This document shows positions 62,778-64,000 of a stretch of DNA of 64,000 bases, piece by piece. How positions within the stretch are numbered: the stretch's first letter is position 1; each line of letters opens with the position of its first letter. Origin of the DNA: WM-3-3 sp041660045 (GTDB lineage: Bacteria; Pseudomonadota; Gammaproteobacteria; Methylococcales; Methylomonadaceae). Below the pieces are notes generated by a model. That model did no database searches, was not told the DNA's origin, and saw only the letters and a program-made list of their open reading frames with translations. The DNA is taken from positions 372,001 through 436,000 of the forward strand of contig JBAZXA010000001.1 of the NCBI GenBank assembly GCA_041660045.1, in the 5' to 3' direction. The translations under genes were made by a program, and so were the position numbers.

Positions 62778-64000
62778 TAAAGAAATGAAACACTGCTCTT
62801 TTTGCGGCATTAGCCAATCTGCCTCTGTACCTCTTATCGCAGGTGCTGAAGGTCATATTTGCGGCGCCTGTGTTTTACTCGCTACTCAAGTGGTGACGAA
62901 TTGGAGCCGCAAAAAAGAATTATCTGAAATGCAAGGCACCTTGCCAATTCCTGCAAAAATAAAGGAACATTTAGACCAGTACGTGATTGGCCAACATTTG
63001 GCGAAAGAAATTTTATCAGTTGCCGTTTATAACCACTACAAACGCTTAAAACATGAAAGTGGTGATGCCGGTTTAGGTGAGTTTGATACCGAAGTGGAAA
63101 TAGGAAAATCCAACATTTTACTAATTGGCCCCTCTGGCACAGGTAAGACCTTATTAGCCAGCACCTTAGCAAAAATTGTTGGGGTACCCTTTGTTGTCGC
63201 TGATGCGACCACCTTAACCCAAGCAGGTTATGTCGGTGATGATGTTGAAAATATTCTTGTGCGCTTGCTAGATGTTGCAGAAGGCAATGTGACCAACGCG
63301 GAATGGGGCATTGTTTACATTGATGAGATCGATAAAATTGCCCGCAGTCCAGAACAGCAAACTGGCACCCGCGATGTTTCAGGTGAAGGCGTGCAACAAG
63401 CCCTGTTGCGGTTAGTTGAAGGATCTCAGGTCAAAATTCCTTCTAAAGGCCAACGCAATAAAGACGGTGAATCGATGATCGATACCCGTAATATCCTATT
63501 TATAGCTGGTGGCTCTTTCCCTGGATTAGAAAAACATGTTGAAAAACGTTTGATCCCTTTAAATTCAGCTATAGGGTTCCATGCAGAAGTTAACAAGCCC
63601 TCTGAAAAACCCAGTCTTGATGATATGTTAAATGCTACCCAACCCAGTGATCTACGTAAATTTGGTTTAATACCTGAATTTATTGGTCGATTCCCTGTTT
63701 TGGCACCTTTGGAAGCCCTTGATGTGGACGCCCTAATTCAAGTGCTAACTGAACCCAAAAATGCGTTGGTAAGGCAGTATCAACAATTATTTGCTTACGA
63801 AGGTGTAAAACTTAGCTTTGAACAAGAGGCCCTTGTTGAAATTGCCAATAAAGCTATTGAAAGAGAAACTGGTGCCCGTGGCTTGCGTAGCATTATGGAA
63901 CAAATATTACGTAAAACCATGTTCGATATCCCATCAGTTGATGATATAGAAGAATGTATAGTGGATGCTGAGGCTGTCAAAGGCCAAGGTGAAATTAAAC
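62770..64000 (+). CDS. clpX: ClpX2-type AAA+ unfoldase beside nifM (partial, runs off the window end)
   Basis: ATP-dependent unfoldase that feeds substrates to ClpP. The 410 visible codons contain the zinc-binding domain CSFCG...CGAC, Walker A GPSGTGKT, pore loop GYVGDD and Walker B IVYIDEIDKIA. IGFHAEV contains the IGF tripeptide that docks ClpP. The RKH loop of housekeeping ClpX (GGRKHP) is replaced by GQRNKD in a loop shorter by about two residues, which points to changed substrate choice. In Azotobacter a nifM-linked ClpX2 controls NifB and NifEN levels. The frame is open at base 64000, so only the extreme C-terminus is missing. Confidence 0.92.
   Translation, partial: MNNKEMKHCSFCGISQSASVPLIAGAEGHICGACVLLATQVVTNWSRKKELSEMQGTLPIPAKIKEHLDQYVIGQHLAKEILSVAVYNHYKRLKHESGDAGLGEFDTEVEIGKSNILLIGPSGTGKTLLASTLAKIVGVPFVVADATTLTQAGYVGDDVENILVRLLDVAEGNVTNAEWGIVYIDEIDKIARSPEQQTGTRDVSGEGVQQALLRLVEGSQVKIPSKGQRNKDGESMIDTRNILFIAGGSFPGLEKHVEKRLIPLNSAIGFHAEVNKPSEKPSLDDMLNATQPSDLRKFGLIPEFIGRFPVLAPLEALDVDALIQVLTEPKNALVRQYQQLFAYEGVKLSFEQEALVEIANKAIERETGARGLRSIMEQILRKTMFDIPSVDDIEECIVDAEAVKGQGEIK

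Noticed and set aside
1..64000. CRISPR arrays, insertion sequences, integrases or prophage genes
   Set aside because: No regularly spaced repeats, transposase motifs, integrase next to the tRNA genes, or phage proteins were seen in any part of the window.

Overview
The window is chromosomal DNA of a gammaproteobacterium of moderate, AT-leaning base composition. A type I methanotroph (order Methylococcales) or close relative is the best guess. Supporting genes are a PQQ-alcohol-dehydrogenase-associated ABC transporter set of the PedA1A2BC type, a nifM-clpX pair with a NifA/sigma-54 promoter, a FleQ/FleS/FleR-controlled polar flagellum cluster, a LapB/C/E-type adhesin exporter and a bioBFHCD operon. 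The placement is inferred from gene content; no marker gene for methane oxidation lies inside the window.

Layout. 1-3821 (minus): cytochrome c oxidase genes coxB-coxA-small membrane protein-ctaG; CoxB carries two near-duplicate cytochrome c domains. 4120-8558 (minus): complete biotin operon bioB-F-H-C-D, divergent from a ComF-family gene. 9355-12829 (minus): waaA, then the ribosomal operon rpsF-rpsR-DUF2232-rplI with a clear sigma-70 promoter and an attenuator-like leader. 13012-24297 (minus): flagellar cluster fleQ, fleS-fleR, fliE-F-G-H-I-J-K, with sigma-54 promoters in front of fleS and fliE. 24563-28660: CNNM/CorC-type transporter, a double-FHA protein, a PilZ protein, radA and a small hypothetical. 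28744-34403 (plus): type I secretion ATPase, membrane-fusion protein, degenerate-receiver LuxR regulator and TolC-like pore. 34531-34726: tRNA-Cys and tRNA-Gly. 34779-37269 (minus): two paralogous small membrane proteins and a 524-residue protein of unknown function. 37347-41074 (minus): PQQ-linked ABC cluster. 41228-47283: housekeeping and miscellaneous genes (PilZ, MOSC, glnS, NTF2-like, RseC, NUDIX, alpha/beta hydrolase). 47804-57507 (plus): a dense signalling block of two multi-PAS kinases, two response regulators and a REC-REC-PAS-GAF-PAS-GGDEF-EAL protein. 57580-60151 (minus): a chemoreceptor with a flagellar sigma-28 promoter. 60720-64000 (plus): start of a nitrogen-fixation region with a NifA site, a sigma-54 promoter, a 49-codon orphan small gene, about 600 bp of unexplained sequence, nifM and a divergent clpX (clpX2), cut by the window end.

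How the parts fit. Flagellar regulation, the chemoreceptor, PilZ proteins, the GGDEF-EAL protein and the Lap-type exporter form a motile-to-attached lifestyle set. Sigma-54 is used both for flagella (FleQ/FleR) and for nif (NifA). The most unusual stretch is 60720-61900, where a textbook NifA-dependent promoter drives a transcript whose first good gene is an unrecognised 49-residue acidic peptide. No CRISPR array, insertion sequence, integrase or phage gene was seen.
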